A stretch of DNA of 26,014 nucleotides, from NCBI GenBank assembly GCA_017405115.1, contig JAFRBA010000075.1:1-26014 (forward strand), in the 5' to 3' direction. The first letter of the stretch is position 1, and each line of letters starts with the position of its first letter. The translations under genes were made by a program, and so were the position numbers. This DNA is from Kiritimatiellia bacterium. Lineage in GTDB: Bacteria > Verrucomicrobiota > Kiritimatiellia > RFP12 > UBA1067. A model generated the notes under the pieces. It made no database searches. It was not told where the DNA came from and saw only the letters and a program-made list of their open reading frames with translations. Shown in pieces: positions 1 to 6,758 of this stretch.

Positions 1-35
1 CGTATTCTACGGGATTATGGAGCTAAACGCTCGTC

Positions 36-51
36 CCCTCCCCGGGGAGGG
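36..51. repeat. Perfect 16-bp GC palindrome
   Basis: The sequence CCCTCCCCGGGGAGGG is a perfect palindrome with no loop. There is no T-run directly after it, so it is not a good intrinsic terminator as it stands. It may be the 3' structure of a gene lying to the left of the window. The rest of bases 1-177 shows no coding region I can support. Confidence 0.4.
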
Positions 52-177
52 TAGCAAGGCTTTTGCCCCTCCAATCAACCACAGCCAATCTTTATGGGCA
101 CTAAACACTTCAGAAAAACTTGTTTACTTCTGGAAGCGACACTTTTGAAAACTACGCGACATTTTGTATTTGAGCCC

Positions 178-207
178 TTGACGGACGCCTAAGATTTTTG
201 GTATGAT
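178..207 (+). promoter_or_regulatory. Promoter of the ubiquitin-like operon
   Basis: TTGACG (178-183), an 18-bp spacer, then TATGAT (202-207) preceded by TGG, which makes an extended -10. The predicted start of transcription is near 214, giving a leader of about 96 nt before the ATG at 310. A ribosome binding site (AGAAAGGA, 296-303) sits at normal distance from that ATG. Confidence 0.7.
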
Positions 208-227
208 ATACGCGTACCAAGAAAATA

Positions 228-244
228 GGTGATTTGAAATCACC
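228..244. promoter_or_regulatory. 17-bp palindrome, candidate operator
   Basis: GGTGATTT-G-AAATCACC is a perfect inverted repeat with one central base, lying about +15 to +31 from the predicted transcription start. The half-site AAATCAC recurs at 281-287, 44 bp after its copy at 237. That spacing is about four helical turns, so a protein could contact both on one face. The operon encodes an XRE-type DNA-binding protein, which is the obvious candidate ligand. The role is inferred and the palindrome is directly visible. Confidence 0.5.
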
Positions 245-309
245 ATTTATTTTGGGACTAAGTTAAAGTGGTGCTTAATAAAATCACTTAAAACAAGAAA
301 GGAAAAACG

Positions 310-915
310 ATGAACAACATCATCGAGACAAAGCATGAGAACGAAAGTTCTACAAAAGCGGTAACACTACAGGTGCAGTTGCCTGGTCTGAATCAGGCTC
401 TTGGCACCTCTACGCATGAGGGGGTGAATATTACGGCGAATTCTCCGCATGATCCCCCTGGTGTACGTGCGCATATGACATCCATTATTGTGAATGGAGT
501 TGAGCATCGTGTTAAGAAGGGGGCTGTCGGATACGAGGATATAGTTGCCCTTGCTGGTGTTGATCCGGGCAAGTGTTATAATGTTACTTTTGAGAACGGC
601 CCACGCGGGTCAGAAAAAGGTACATTGGTGCCGAATGGTCCGCATACGCATGTTGGTAATGGCGAGGTATTCATAGTCGCGGAACGGGTTGTGAATATCA
701 CGATCATCGTCAACGGTGTGCGCAAGGAGGTCAATGGGGATACGATATCGTTTGAGCAGGTCGTCAAACTTGCGTTTGATGATGCCCAAGGTACATTCAC
801 GGTTGTCTATGAGTTTGGACCGAAAGGCAATGAACATGGCTCAATGGAACCCGGCCAGGTTGTTCACATAAAAGATATGGAGGTCTTCGATGTCTCGAAT
901 ACTTACAAGTCCTGA
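310..915 (+). CDS. Protein with two tandem ubiquitin-like domains (Multi_ubiq type)
   Basis: This 201-aa protein is the likely modifier of the operon. Residues 1-55 look disordered. Two homologous blocks follow, about 57-126 and 129-195. Both begin with I-I-V-N-G-V, contain F/Y-E-x-G-P-[RK]-G, and end at a V-F-x-V strand, the pattern of the bacterial multi-ubiquitin (beta-grasp) domain. Known multi-ubiquitin loci pair such proteins with ThiF/E1-like enzymes, as here. The C terminus ends N-T-Y-K-S and lacks the Gly-Gly of conjugated ubiquitin-like proteins, so either a different tail chemistry or prior processing is implied. The start is supported by AGAAAGGA six to seven bases upstream. The last 26 nt overlap the E1 gene. 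I am confident of the domain family; the cellular target is unknown. Confidence 0.88.
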   Translation: MNNIIETKHENESSTKAVTLQVQLPGLNQALGTSTHEGVNITANSPHDPPGVRAHMTSIIVNGVEHRVKKGAVGYEDIVALAGVDPGKCYNVTFENGPRGSEKGTLVPNGPHTHVGNGEVFIVAERVVNITIIVNGVRKEVNGDTISFEQVVKLAFDDAQGTFTVVYEFGPKGNEHGSMEPGQVVHIKDMEVFDVSNTYKS

Positions 916-2089
916 TATCGCCCGTCTGGTCGGTGACGGATTTTCGGTGCGCGTAACACCCCAGTATCTGGTAGTGTCGGATATTCCGTATCTTACTAGC
1001 AATGGAATTGTCAAAACCAATGGCATGATAGCAAGTGCCTTTGAGTGCGACAAAAACGGTCTTGTGTCCCGTCCGCATGATCATACACTCAATTTCTTCG
1101 GTGATGAGATGCCCTGTGATAGCGCAGGGCATCTCTTGGACATCAGCGCCGGGAATGGGGCGTTTGAGATCGATGGGCTGAAAGCATTGGCCAAATGCTC
1201 TCGCCATAAGCAGGGCGGAGATTACATGGATTTCTTCGAAAAAATGACGTCCTACATTGCCTATATCTCTGCACCTGCGATTCGTGTCGATGCCTCGGTC
1301 ACTGCACGTTTGAACAAGCCACCTATTGACGAAACGGATGAGTCCGTTTTTGTTTATGGGGATTCGGCAACGTCTAGGAACGGCACAGGAGATTTATCAG
1401 CACGATTGATGGGACAAAAGGTCGCCATAGTCGGACTGGGAGGAACCGGTGGATACGTACTAGATTTTGTCGCTAAGACGCCAGTGGCGGAAATTAGGCT
1501 GTTTGACGGGGATAAATTCTACGCCCATAATGCTTTCAGAGCACCGGGGGTGGCACCACAAAGGGTGTTTGAAGCTCCAAAAGTTGAGTATTTCGCAACT
1601 GTGTATTCGATGATGCACAAGGGTGTTAAGGCAAATGCTGTAAATCTGGACATGAGTAATCTCACATTGCTTGACGGTGTGGATTTTGTTTTCATGTGTC
1701 TTGATGATCCCCTGGCGAAGGGTCCTATTATCCGTTATTTGCAGGATAAGGGGATCCCTTTTGTGGATACAGGTATGGATATTCAGCGCAAAGACGCTCT
1801 ATTCGGCGTAGTCCGTACGACGTTCTGTTCTGCCGACGCAGAAGGACAACGGACTGCACAGAAGTATATTAACATGATAGGCATGGCACATGCTAACGAG
1901 TATGATGCGAACATTCAGATTGCGGAGCTGAATTCGCTCAACGCCGCGCTGGCTGTGATTCGCTGGAAGCGTCATTACGGTTTCTACAGCCCATCGAACC
2001 GTCAGCGTGGTGTAAGCTACGTGAATATGGTATACTCTCTATCTGGCGACATATTGCACCATGAAAAAGACAGCCAAGAAACCGTATAA
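890..2089 (+). CDS. E1-like ThiF-family adenylyltransferase with extra N-terminal domain (DUF6791-like)
   Basis: At 399 aa it has two parts. Residues 1-165 match my memory of the DUF6791 domain often fused to ThiF proteins. Residues 170-360 form the ThiF/E1 Rossmann domain with the nucleotide loop G-L-G-G-T-G-G at 182-188, the acidic D-G-D at 206-208, and a conserved N-x-x-R (R217), then F-V-D-T-G near 291-295. C313, in T-T-F-C-S, is a candidate catalytic cysteine, though this is inference. E1-like enzymes adenylate the C terminus of a ubiquitin-like protein. Here the substrate should be the tandem ubiquitin-like protein encoded just upstream. GGAGG at 879-883 positions the start. The gene overlaps its upstream neighbour by 26 nt and the next by 29 nt, indicating translational coupling. 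Confidence 0.87.
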   Translation: MSRILTSPDIARLVGDGFSVRVTPQYLVVSDIPYLTSNGIVKTNGMIASAFECDKNGLVSRPHDHTLNFFGDEMPCDSAGHLLDISAGNGAFEIDGLKALAKCSRHKQGGDYMDFFEKMTSYIAYISAPAIRVDASVTARLNKPPIDETDESVFVYGDSATSRNGTGDLSARLMGQKVAIVGLGGTGGYVLDFVAKTPVAEIRLFDGDKFYAHNAFRAPGVAPQRVFEAPKVEYFATVYSMMHKGVKANAVNLDMSNLTLLDGVDFVFMCLDDPLAKGPIIRYLQDKGIPFVDTGMDIQRKDALFGVVRTTFCSADAEGQRTAQKYINMIGMAHANEYDANIQIAELNSLNAALAVIRWKRHYGFYSPSNRQRGVSYVNMVYSLSGDILHHEKDSQETV

Positions 2090-2438
2090 ACGTGCTACTG
2101 TCCTGACTCCGGTGTTTCTGGATTTTATACCAGAACACTTGGAGCCGGGGTGTCTTTACATTTCGCGAAAATACAGGACGGCGACCCATCTTTGTTGCTG
2201 TGGGTGCGGGAGCAAAGTTGTTACGCCGTTAAAGGAGGATTTCTGGTCGTTGTACGAACGCGGCAATCGTGTCTGGCTTAGCCCGTCGATTGGCAATTGG
2301 TCTCTTGCATGTCGGTCTCATTATTACATTCGCGGAAACAGTGTTGACTGGCTTGGCGATAAGAAAACGATACCGTGGTTTGTAAGGTTTTACCAAGTCG
2401 TGCTTAGTTTGTATAGGAGGATTAAAAAATGCCATTAA
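2061..2438 (+). CDS. Small Cys-rich DUF6527-type protein
   Basis: This 125-aa protein carries a cysteine knuckle, H-L-C-C-C-G-C-G at 43-50, and a second metal-ligand group, C84-x-x-H87, after the S-L/P-S-I-G-N-W segment. The layout (C-x-C-G-x-x-V-V-T-P-L, then S-P-S-I-G-N-W and C-x-S-H-Y) is what I remember of DUF6527, a family often next to multi-ubiquitin and ThiF genes. It could be a zinc-ribbon adaptor or an E3/E2-like partner, which is speculation. It overlaps the E1 gene by 29 nt and the peptidase gene by 10 nt. No clear ribosome binding site precedes the ATG, so translation is probably coupled to the E1 gene. Confidence 0.78.
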   Translation: MKKTAKKPYKRATVLTPVFLDFIPEHLEPGCLYISRKYRTATHLCCCGCGSKVVTPLKEDFWSLYERGNRVWLSPSIGNWSLACRSHYYIRGNSVDWLGDKKTIPWFVRFYQVVLSLYRRIKKCH

Positions 2439-3850
2439 GGGTTGTAGTTCGTGAACGCAGACAGTCCATGCGGTTGTCTCTGGTGGAGGTCGCGCGGCGG
2501 ATGGGAGTATCCGTTGCCATGCTTTCTCAGTATGAGACAGGAAAGAACAACATCGGATTTGAGAATGCGAAAAAGCTTTCGTCAATTCTAGGTCTTTCCA
2601 TCGAACAACTGATGGAGGGCGAACAAGTGAAGCGACCGCATTGGCTAGATGTTCTAACGGAGCGGCACGGACTAAGCTCGGAGGAGCAGGATGTATTGTG
2701 GTCAGTGGCGCGTGAGGCACCAGTTAATAGAGGGGCTGAAGCCGTGCGATCTGATAAGGAGGCCATTGAACATTGGGAAATGGTTTATCAGTCGCTGAAG
2801 CCGTATATGCCCAAACGTGGACGAAGTGAAGATTGGCAGAATAATCCTGACATTCGGAGAGTGTTGATTGGACTCGGTGTGCCACAGGCAACAAGTCTTG
2901 GCGATGTTTTTGATGCAGTCGACCGGCAAGTCGAGAGGATTTGTGAAGGCGTGGAGTTTCGCAATTTGGACGAGTTTAAGTCGCATATGCTTTCAGCATT
3001 GGGAGTGCGTGTTGAGAGGATTCGAGAAGGGGTTGACTTGACGGACATGTTGCACGAATTCGCTGCGATGGGTCTTTTCAGGGCAATCTCGGATTGCACA
3101 ATGTTTACCAAGAGTGATTTTTCATGTGGTGGAACTTATGCCATCAGAAACAGTATTGGCGCAGAGCGCTTCTTGGTGTTGATCGATGAGCGAGGTACGA
3201 AGAGATGGCGTAGTGAATTCACTCTTTGGCATGAATTGGCTCACATAATAGCGGATCCCAATGTTATGCTTGGCACGGTTACGACAGCGGAGGAGACGCG
3301 TTCCGACACTTACGATGTGGAATGGCTGATGGATCGCATCGCTGGACGGCTTGCCTTCTGGCCGCATGTGTTTTCAGGTTTTTACGAGCGCCTTTATAGA
3401 AGTGATGGCAATCTCTTGTCGTATGAAGGCGTGCGTCGATTGAAAGAGGAATATAATCCAAATGCGAGCAAGACTATGACGGCTGTGGCGATTGCCGATT
3501 GTCACGTGGTGCCGGTCGTCTATCTTGAGGCAGAGCTGAAATCGAAGCGTGGCAGCACGACTAAGGAGTTGCGCTTGTCGTACATCCATGCGAATAATGC
3601 TGCCGAAAAGGCGAATATCAGATTTGGCAGAAACATGCGCGTTCCAAAATGTTCGGTGATTGCGCAGTTGTTTGATCGCAAGGGTGAGCAAGAAGGATCT
3701 GCTATCGAGAATCTCAAGGACTGGAGTTTTTCGTCCGGTGAGACGTTGGAGGATCACGTGGTAAGCATTCGGGCGCGTCACCATCGCGATTCCGAAGGCA
3801 AAGACCGTATTTACGCTTTTGTGACTACCCAGAGCATGGCAGATGAATAA
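2429..3850 (+). CDS. XRE-family HTH fused to an ImmA/IrrE-type zinc metallopeptidase
   Basis: In this 473-aa protein, residues 3-62 form a Cro/CI-type helix-turn-helix (R-R-M-G-V-S-x-x-M-L-S-Q-Y-E-T-G-K). A middle region of about 100-230 has no assignment. The peptidase core then follows: H278-E-L-A-H282 is the HExxH zinc site and E298, in a D-R-I-A-G-R-L-A-F-x-P context, is the expected third ligand. In the ImmA/IrrE family such proteins cleave repressors or regulators and relieve repression. In this operon it sits where a JAB-type ubiquitin-like peptidase might be expected, so it may process the modifier or its targets, or just control the operon. AGGAGG about ten bases upstream sets the start. 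Confidence 0.85.
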   Translation: MPLRVVVRERRQSMRLSLVEVARRMGVSVAMLSQYETGKNNIGFENAKKLSSILGLSIEQLMEGEQVKRPHWLDVLTERHGLSSEEQDVLWSVAREAPVNRGAEAVRSDKEAIEHWEMVYQSLKPYMPKRGRSEDWQNNPDIRRVLIGLGVPQATSLGDVFDAVDRQVERICEGVEFRNLDEFKSHMLSALGVRVERIREGVDLTDMLHEFAAMGLFRAISDCTMFTKSDFSCGGTYAIRNSIGAERFLVLIDERGTKRWRSEFTLWHELAHIIADPNVMLGTVTTAEETRSDTYDVEWLMDRIAGRLAFWPHVFSGFYERLYRSDGNLLSYEGVRRLKEEYNPNASKTMTAVAIADCHVVPVVYLEAELKSKRGSTTKELRLSYIHANNAAEKANIRFGRNMRVPKCSVIAQLFDRKGEQEGSAIENLKDWSFSSGETLEDHVVSIRARHHRDSEGKDRIYAFVTTQSMADE

Positions 3851-3865
3851 GGAGATTTCTTGGCA

Positions 3866-3949
3866 ATGAAACACGTAAAGCAGCAGTACGAATTTCGTGG
3901 AAATTGTGTAGGCAATTTATACAAAGACACAAACAACTCTAATAAGTAG
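3866..3949 (+). CDS. Possible tiny protein downstream of the peptidase gene
   Basis: This is a 27-codon frame starting 15 bp after the peptidase stop. AAGGAG (3848-3853) overlaps that stop codon and lies 12 bases before the ATG. A TTG at 3860, in frame and better spaced, would add two residues. The product is basic and polar (M-K-H-V-K-Q-Q-Y...), with no recognisable domain. The call rests only on position and the ribosome binding site and could be chance. Confidence 0.3.
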   Translation: MKHVKQQYEFRGNCVGNLYKDTNNSNK

Positions 3950-3985
3950 ACAACAGGATTCATAACATCCAACAACAAAAGAAAG

Positions 3986-3997
3986 AAAGGAGGTGAT
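3986..3997 (+). promoter_or_regulatory. Full-length Shine-Dalgarno match
   Basis: AAAGGAGGTGAT is a complete 12-base complement to the 16S rRNA tail, with seven bases from AGGAGG to the ATG at 4001. This is much stronger than other sites in the window and argues that the tiny gene behind it is translated heavily. Confidence 0.7.
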
Positions 3998-4000
3998 AAT

Positions 4001-4114
4001 ATGGCAAAGTCAGGCAAGTCGACAACGTGTCGCAGCGCAATCACTGGGCGTTATGTTACGCCCAAGTACGCCGACACACACAAAAAGACTACGGTAACCG
4101 AGCACCGTAAGTAA
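4001..4114 (+). CDS. 37-aa protein of the S-A-x-T-G-x-Y-V-T small family
   Basis: The product contains R-S-A-I-T-G-R-Y-V-T-P-K-Y-A, then H-K-K-T-T-V-T-E. I recognise this as a widespread family of very small bacterial proteins whose function is unknown to me (some are mislabelled as transporters). There is no membrane segment; the protein is short, basic and soluble. Its Shine-Dalgarno sequence is perfect. It lies 150 bp behind the peptidase gene, with no terminator between, and an intrinsic terminator follows 44 bp after its stop. It is therefore probably the last gene of the ubiquitin-like operon. Confidence 0.72.
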   Translation: MAKSGKSTTCRSAITGRYVTPKYADTHKKTTVTEHRK

Positions 4115-4157
4115 GGCAACCCTCGGTAGCCATCGAGTCTTGATCCGCTCAATGGCG

Positions 4158-4186
4158 TTGGGCGGCGAGAACCGCCGCCCAATTTT
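4158..4186 (+). terminator. Intrinsic terminator closing the ubiquitin-like operon
   Basis: A perfect 10-bp stem, TTGGGCGGCG (4158-4167) with CGCCGCCCAA (4173-4182), has loop AGAAC and is followed by TTTT. It lies between the 37-aa gene and the KTSC gene. Confidence 0.85.
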
Positions 4187-4214
4187 CATCAACCCTCACA
4201 TTCAAATAATCCGT

Positions 4215-4421
4215 ATGACATACGTTACATCAAGCAATCTTCGGGCAGTTGACTACGACGCCCCAACCTCAACACTCACCATCGTCTTTCGCAATGGTGG
4301 ACGTTATCAGTATCACGGGGTGCCAGAAAATATGTATCAGCAGCTTCTGTGCGCTGCGTCCAAAGGACGATATTTTTCCGCTTTCATCCGCGACCGCTTT
4401 CCAACCATCCGCATTGCATAG
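4215..4421 (+). CDS. KTSC-domain protein
   Basis: A 68-aa protein that is essentially one KTSC domain (named after a lysyl-tRNA synthetase C-terminal extension). Diagnostic pieces are V-T-S-S-N-L-R-A-V-D-Y-D, then F-R-N-G-G-R-Y-Q-Y-H-G-V-P, and the end S-K-G-R-Y-F-S-A-F-I-R. The family is a small fold often found in phages and accessory DNA; its biochemical role is not established to my knowledge. I chose the ATG at 4215 because it begins the domain and lies after the terminator; an in-frame ATG at 4140 would run through the hairpin. There is no good ribosome binding site, so expression is uncertain. It ends with TAG. Confidence 0.75.
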   Translation: MTYVTSSNLRAVDYDAPTSTLTIVFRNGGRYQYHGVPENMYQQLLCAASKGRYFSAFIRDRFPTIRIA

Positions 4422-4483
4422 AGTAATGTAGCGGCATTAAGGAACGGACTTTACGACACGAACCTTCCTCCTTAATTTCCTGC

Positions 4484-4536
4484 GGCTGGTTTCGGGCGGG
4501 GCGGAAGAGGCGGGGATGAAGGGCTGCGCGGACACG
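4484..4536 (+). repeat. Dispersed ~53-bp repeat, copy 1
   Basis: Begins GGCTGGTTTCGGGCGGGGCG and continues to a G-G-A-T-G-A-A-G-G-G-C-T-G-C-G-C block. It matches copies at 5987 and 6345 with scattered substitutions and one short gap. No coding function is evident. Confidence 0.7.
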
Positions 4537-4554
4537 CGAACGGAACATTCAAAC

Positions 4555-4622
4555 AAATTGAGGAATGAAAATCCAACAAGTTACGGAATGAAAACGCAAT
4601 AAATTACGGAATGGCTATTGCG
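4555..4622 (+). repeat. Three-unit tandem array, 23-bp period
   Basis: Units start at 4555, 4578 and 4601. The cores are AAATTGAGGAATG, AAGTTACGGAATG and AAATTACGGAATG, each followed by about ten variable bases. The array runs directly into the -35 region of the ATPase promoter, so it is well placed as a set of protein-binding sites for that gene. Confidence 0.7.
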
Positions 4623-4640
4623 TTGTGGGGGCACAAATGA

Positions 4641-4646
4641 TATAAT
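4641..4646 (+). promoter_or_regulatory. Extended -10 of a leaderless promoter (ATPase gene)
   Basis: TGATATAAT holds an extended -10 with a consensus hexamer at 4641-4646. Only seven bases separate it from the ATG at 4654, so transcription should start at or one base before the initiation codon. The -35 is weak (TTGCGT, 4618-4623, 17-bp spacer). Confidence 0.7.
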
Positions 4647-4653
4647 TGCCAGC

Positions 4654-5931
4654 ATGAAAGAATACAAAAGGCGAATTTTTGATGATATTCTTCAAGAAGA
4701 ATTGGCTGGTGCAGGAGCCGTTCTTATTGAAGGTGCAAAATGGTGTGGAAAGACCACGACTGCTGAACAGGCGGCCAAAAGCGTCATCTACATGGATGAA
4801 ACTGGCAAGATGGAAGAGAACATCAGCCTTGCAAGGTTGAAACCAGAAAGGATTCTTTCGGGCGAACAGCCAAGGTTGATAGACGAGTGGCAGCTTGCTC
4901 CTGTGTTGTGGGATTCGATTAGATACAACGTAGATCATGCCGCGAATCCTGGTTGCTATATCCTTACAGGTTCTTCCGTCCCGGCAGACGATTCTGAGAT
5001 GCAGCATTCCGGAACGGGACGGTTTTCGTGGCTGAAGATGCGTCCTATGACTTTGTGGGAGTCGCGGGAATCTTCGGGAGAGGCCAGTCTAGCGGCGCTG
5101 TTCAATGGGCAGGACATTACCGGGGCGAAATCTGCGTGTCCTGATTTGGATGAGGTTGCCTTTCTGCTGTGTCGTGGAGGGTGGCCTTATGCTTGCGAAC
5201 TGAACGGACGGACTGCGCTCAGGCGTGCGTTTGCCTATCTTGACGCAACAGTGAAACGTGATATCTCACGTGTGGACGGAGTGAACAGGGATGAAGGGCG
5301 TGCCAGACGACTCATGCGCTCGTATGCACGGCTTCAGGCAACGCAGTCGGCAATCTCCGTCATAAAGGCCGATCTTGAGGCAAATGAGTCTTTGCCGATT
5401 TCCGTTGATACGGTCTCTTCGTACATAACGGCGTTGAAACGGCTGTTCGTGATAGAGGACATGCCGGCGTGGTGCCCCAACCTCCGATGCAAGACGCCAA
5501 TCAGGACGGGCGACACGAGGTACTTCGTTGATCCTTCCGTTGCGACGGCGGCACTGGGGCTTGGGCCGGATGATCTCATAAACGATTTAACGACGTATGG
5601 CCTTCTTTTCGAGACGATGGCGGTGCGGGATTTGCGTGTTTACATGGATGCATTGTTCGGGTCGGTCTCCCACTATCTTGACGCGAGCGGGCTTGAGTGC
5701 GATGCGGTTGCCCACATGAGAAACGGAAAGTATGGCCTTGTCGAGATAAAGCTTGGCGGGAAGGAGTTGATCGAAAAGGGCGTCGCCACCCTTAAGAAGC
5801 TTACCGCTAGAATAGATACAGTAAAGATGTCGTCGCCGTCTTTCTTGATGGTGCTGACGGCGACGGGCGACTTCGCCTATCGAAGGGATGATGGTGTTGT
5901 TGTCTGCCCACTAGGTTGCTTGAAGCCATAG
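4654..5931 (+). CDS. AAA (AAA_14) ATPase with DUF4143 C-terminal domain
   Basis: This 425-aa protein has Walker A G-A-K-W-C-G-K-T-T at 27-35 and Walker B L-I-D-E-W-Q at 75-80. A sensor region follows (I-L-T-G-S-S near 106-112). The C-terminal DUF4143 part includes Y-F-V-D-P-S, G-L-L-F-E-T-M, and a nuclease-like E-C-D-A...Y-G-L-V-E-I-K-L-G strand pattern. This large family is common in gut anaerobes and archaea; its role is poorly known and often suspected to be defence or toxin-like. The ATG at 4654 fits the promoter seven bases upstream; a TTG further upstream is unlikely. The gene stands alone, bracketed by dispersed repeats. Confidence 0.85.
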   Translation: MKEYKRRIFDDILQEELAGAGAVLIEGAKWCGKTTTAEQAAKSVIYMDETGKMEENISLARLKPERILSGEQPRLIDEWQLAPVLWDSIRYNVDHAANPGCYILTGSSVPADDSEMQHSGTGRFSWLKMRPMTLWESRESSGEASLAALFNGQDITGAKSACPDLDEVAFLLCRGGWPYACELNGRTALRRAFAYLDATVKRDISRVDGVNRDEGRARRLMRSYARLQATQSAISVIKADLEANESLPISVDTVSSYITALKRLFVIEDMPAWCPNLRCKTPIRTGDTRYFVDPSVATAALGLGPDDLINDLTTYGLLFETMAVRDLRVYMDALFGSVSHYLDASGLECDAVAHMRNGKYGLVEIKLGGKELIEKGVATLKKLTARIDTVKMSSPSFLMVLTATGDFAYRRDDGVVVCPLGCLKP

Positions 5932-5986
5932 AGTGCCATAGAAAGGTCGGTTTTTTCGCGTTCGCAATAAGACTGGCGCTCCTCGC

Positions 5987-6039
5987 GGCTGGTTTCGTGC
6001 GGGGCGAAGGAGGTGTGGATGAATGGCTGGCGCGGACGC
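5987..6039 (+). repeat. Dispersed ~53-bp repeat, copy 2
   Basis: GGCTGGTTTCGTGCGGGGCG followed by AAGGAGGTGTGGATGAATGG and CTGGCGCGGACGC. It is the closest to a consensus of the three copies. Confidence 0.7.
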
Positions 6040-6344
6040 GCGGCGGATGTCTTCGCAGAGCAAGGCTCAATCGCGGCAAAATGAAGTTCGTCCCCAAGTT
6101 CAAGGTGAAGTATTCGGACTGGAAGGGAGAGCCGAACCTTCTCTGGGACCGAGACCAGAAGATTGATAACGGCATCGCCTTCCTTCCGCTTTACATGGCG
6201 TCTCTCCTGTAAGGTGGCATAGCATTCTCTATGTGGTGCGATGCGGGGGATTGCGCAGGAATATCCCTTCGAGGACGAAGGCCGAGCCACGCAGTGGTCG
6301 CGGGGTGCGGGGCGGCGGTTGACGGTGGAGTCGTTGTTTCTGTT

Positions 6345-6397
6345 GGCTGGTTTCGTGCGGGGTGAAAGAGAAGGGGATGAAGGGCTGGCACGAACGC
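6345..6397 (+). repeat. Dispersed ~53-bp repeat, copy 3
   Basis: GGCTGGTTTCGTGCGGGGTG followed by AAAGAGAAGGGGATGAAGGG and CTGGCACGAACGC. Same orientation as copies 1 and 2. Flanking sequence is unrelated beyond a few bases, so a mobile or amplified small element is possible. Confidence 0.7.
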
Positions 6398-6758
6398 CGA
6401 AATGCGAAAAGGCGCGATTCACAAGGGTTTCGCGGGACTCTACAGGTTTGAGTAGGTAGGCACGGGAATGCTGCGCCGACAGTACGGCTACCCTCCCGCT
6501 TCAGAAATGAAACCGGCGAAGGGTGTCTCCCCAAATAATCCAGATGACCTCGCCGACGAACAGGCAATACGCTTTCACTTCATCTGTCGCCTGCATTTCG
6601 TCTCTCCCTCATTGCAAGCTTCGACCCTTTTCCATGCGCCTCACGCCCCGTCGAAGCGCGCAAAGGCTCAGTTTGCAAGGTTCTCACGGGGTCCCCAAAG
6701 ATCCGCTGTTGTGAGCTCGCGAGGTGTTCGCCGCCGCAGTGTGCGTCCGTGTCAAAGA

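Larger units (their letters stand above)
5932..6758. other. 827-bp intergenic region without a supported gene
   Basis: It holds two copies of the dispersed 53-bp repeat. A frame at 6081-6212 starts with ATG-AAG-TTC and gives a protein-like 43-aa product (K-F-K-V-K-Y-S-D-W-K-G-E-P), but it has no ribosome binding site and I cannot identify it. It may be a gene remnant. The stretch 6423-6758 contains an 8-bp inverted repeat (GCTTCGAC...GTCGAAGC near 6618-6657) and nothing else I can name. Confidence 0.5.

Noticed and set aside
4140..4214. Upstream extension of the KTSC gene to ATG 4140
   Set aside because: The added residues are encoded by the terminator hairpin and lie outside the conserved domain.
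6081..6212. 43-codon frame after the second 53-bp repeat
   Set aside because: Protein-like but without ribosome binding site, promoter or recognisable family; mentioned only within the intergenic entry.
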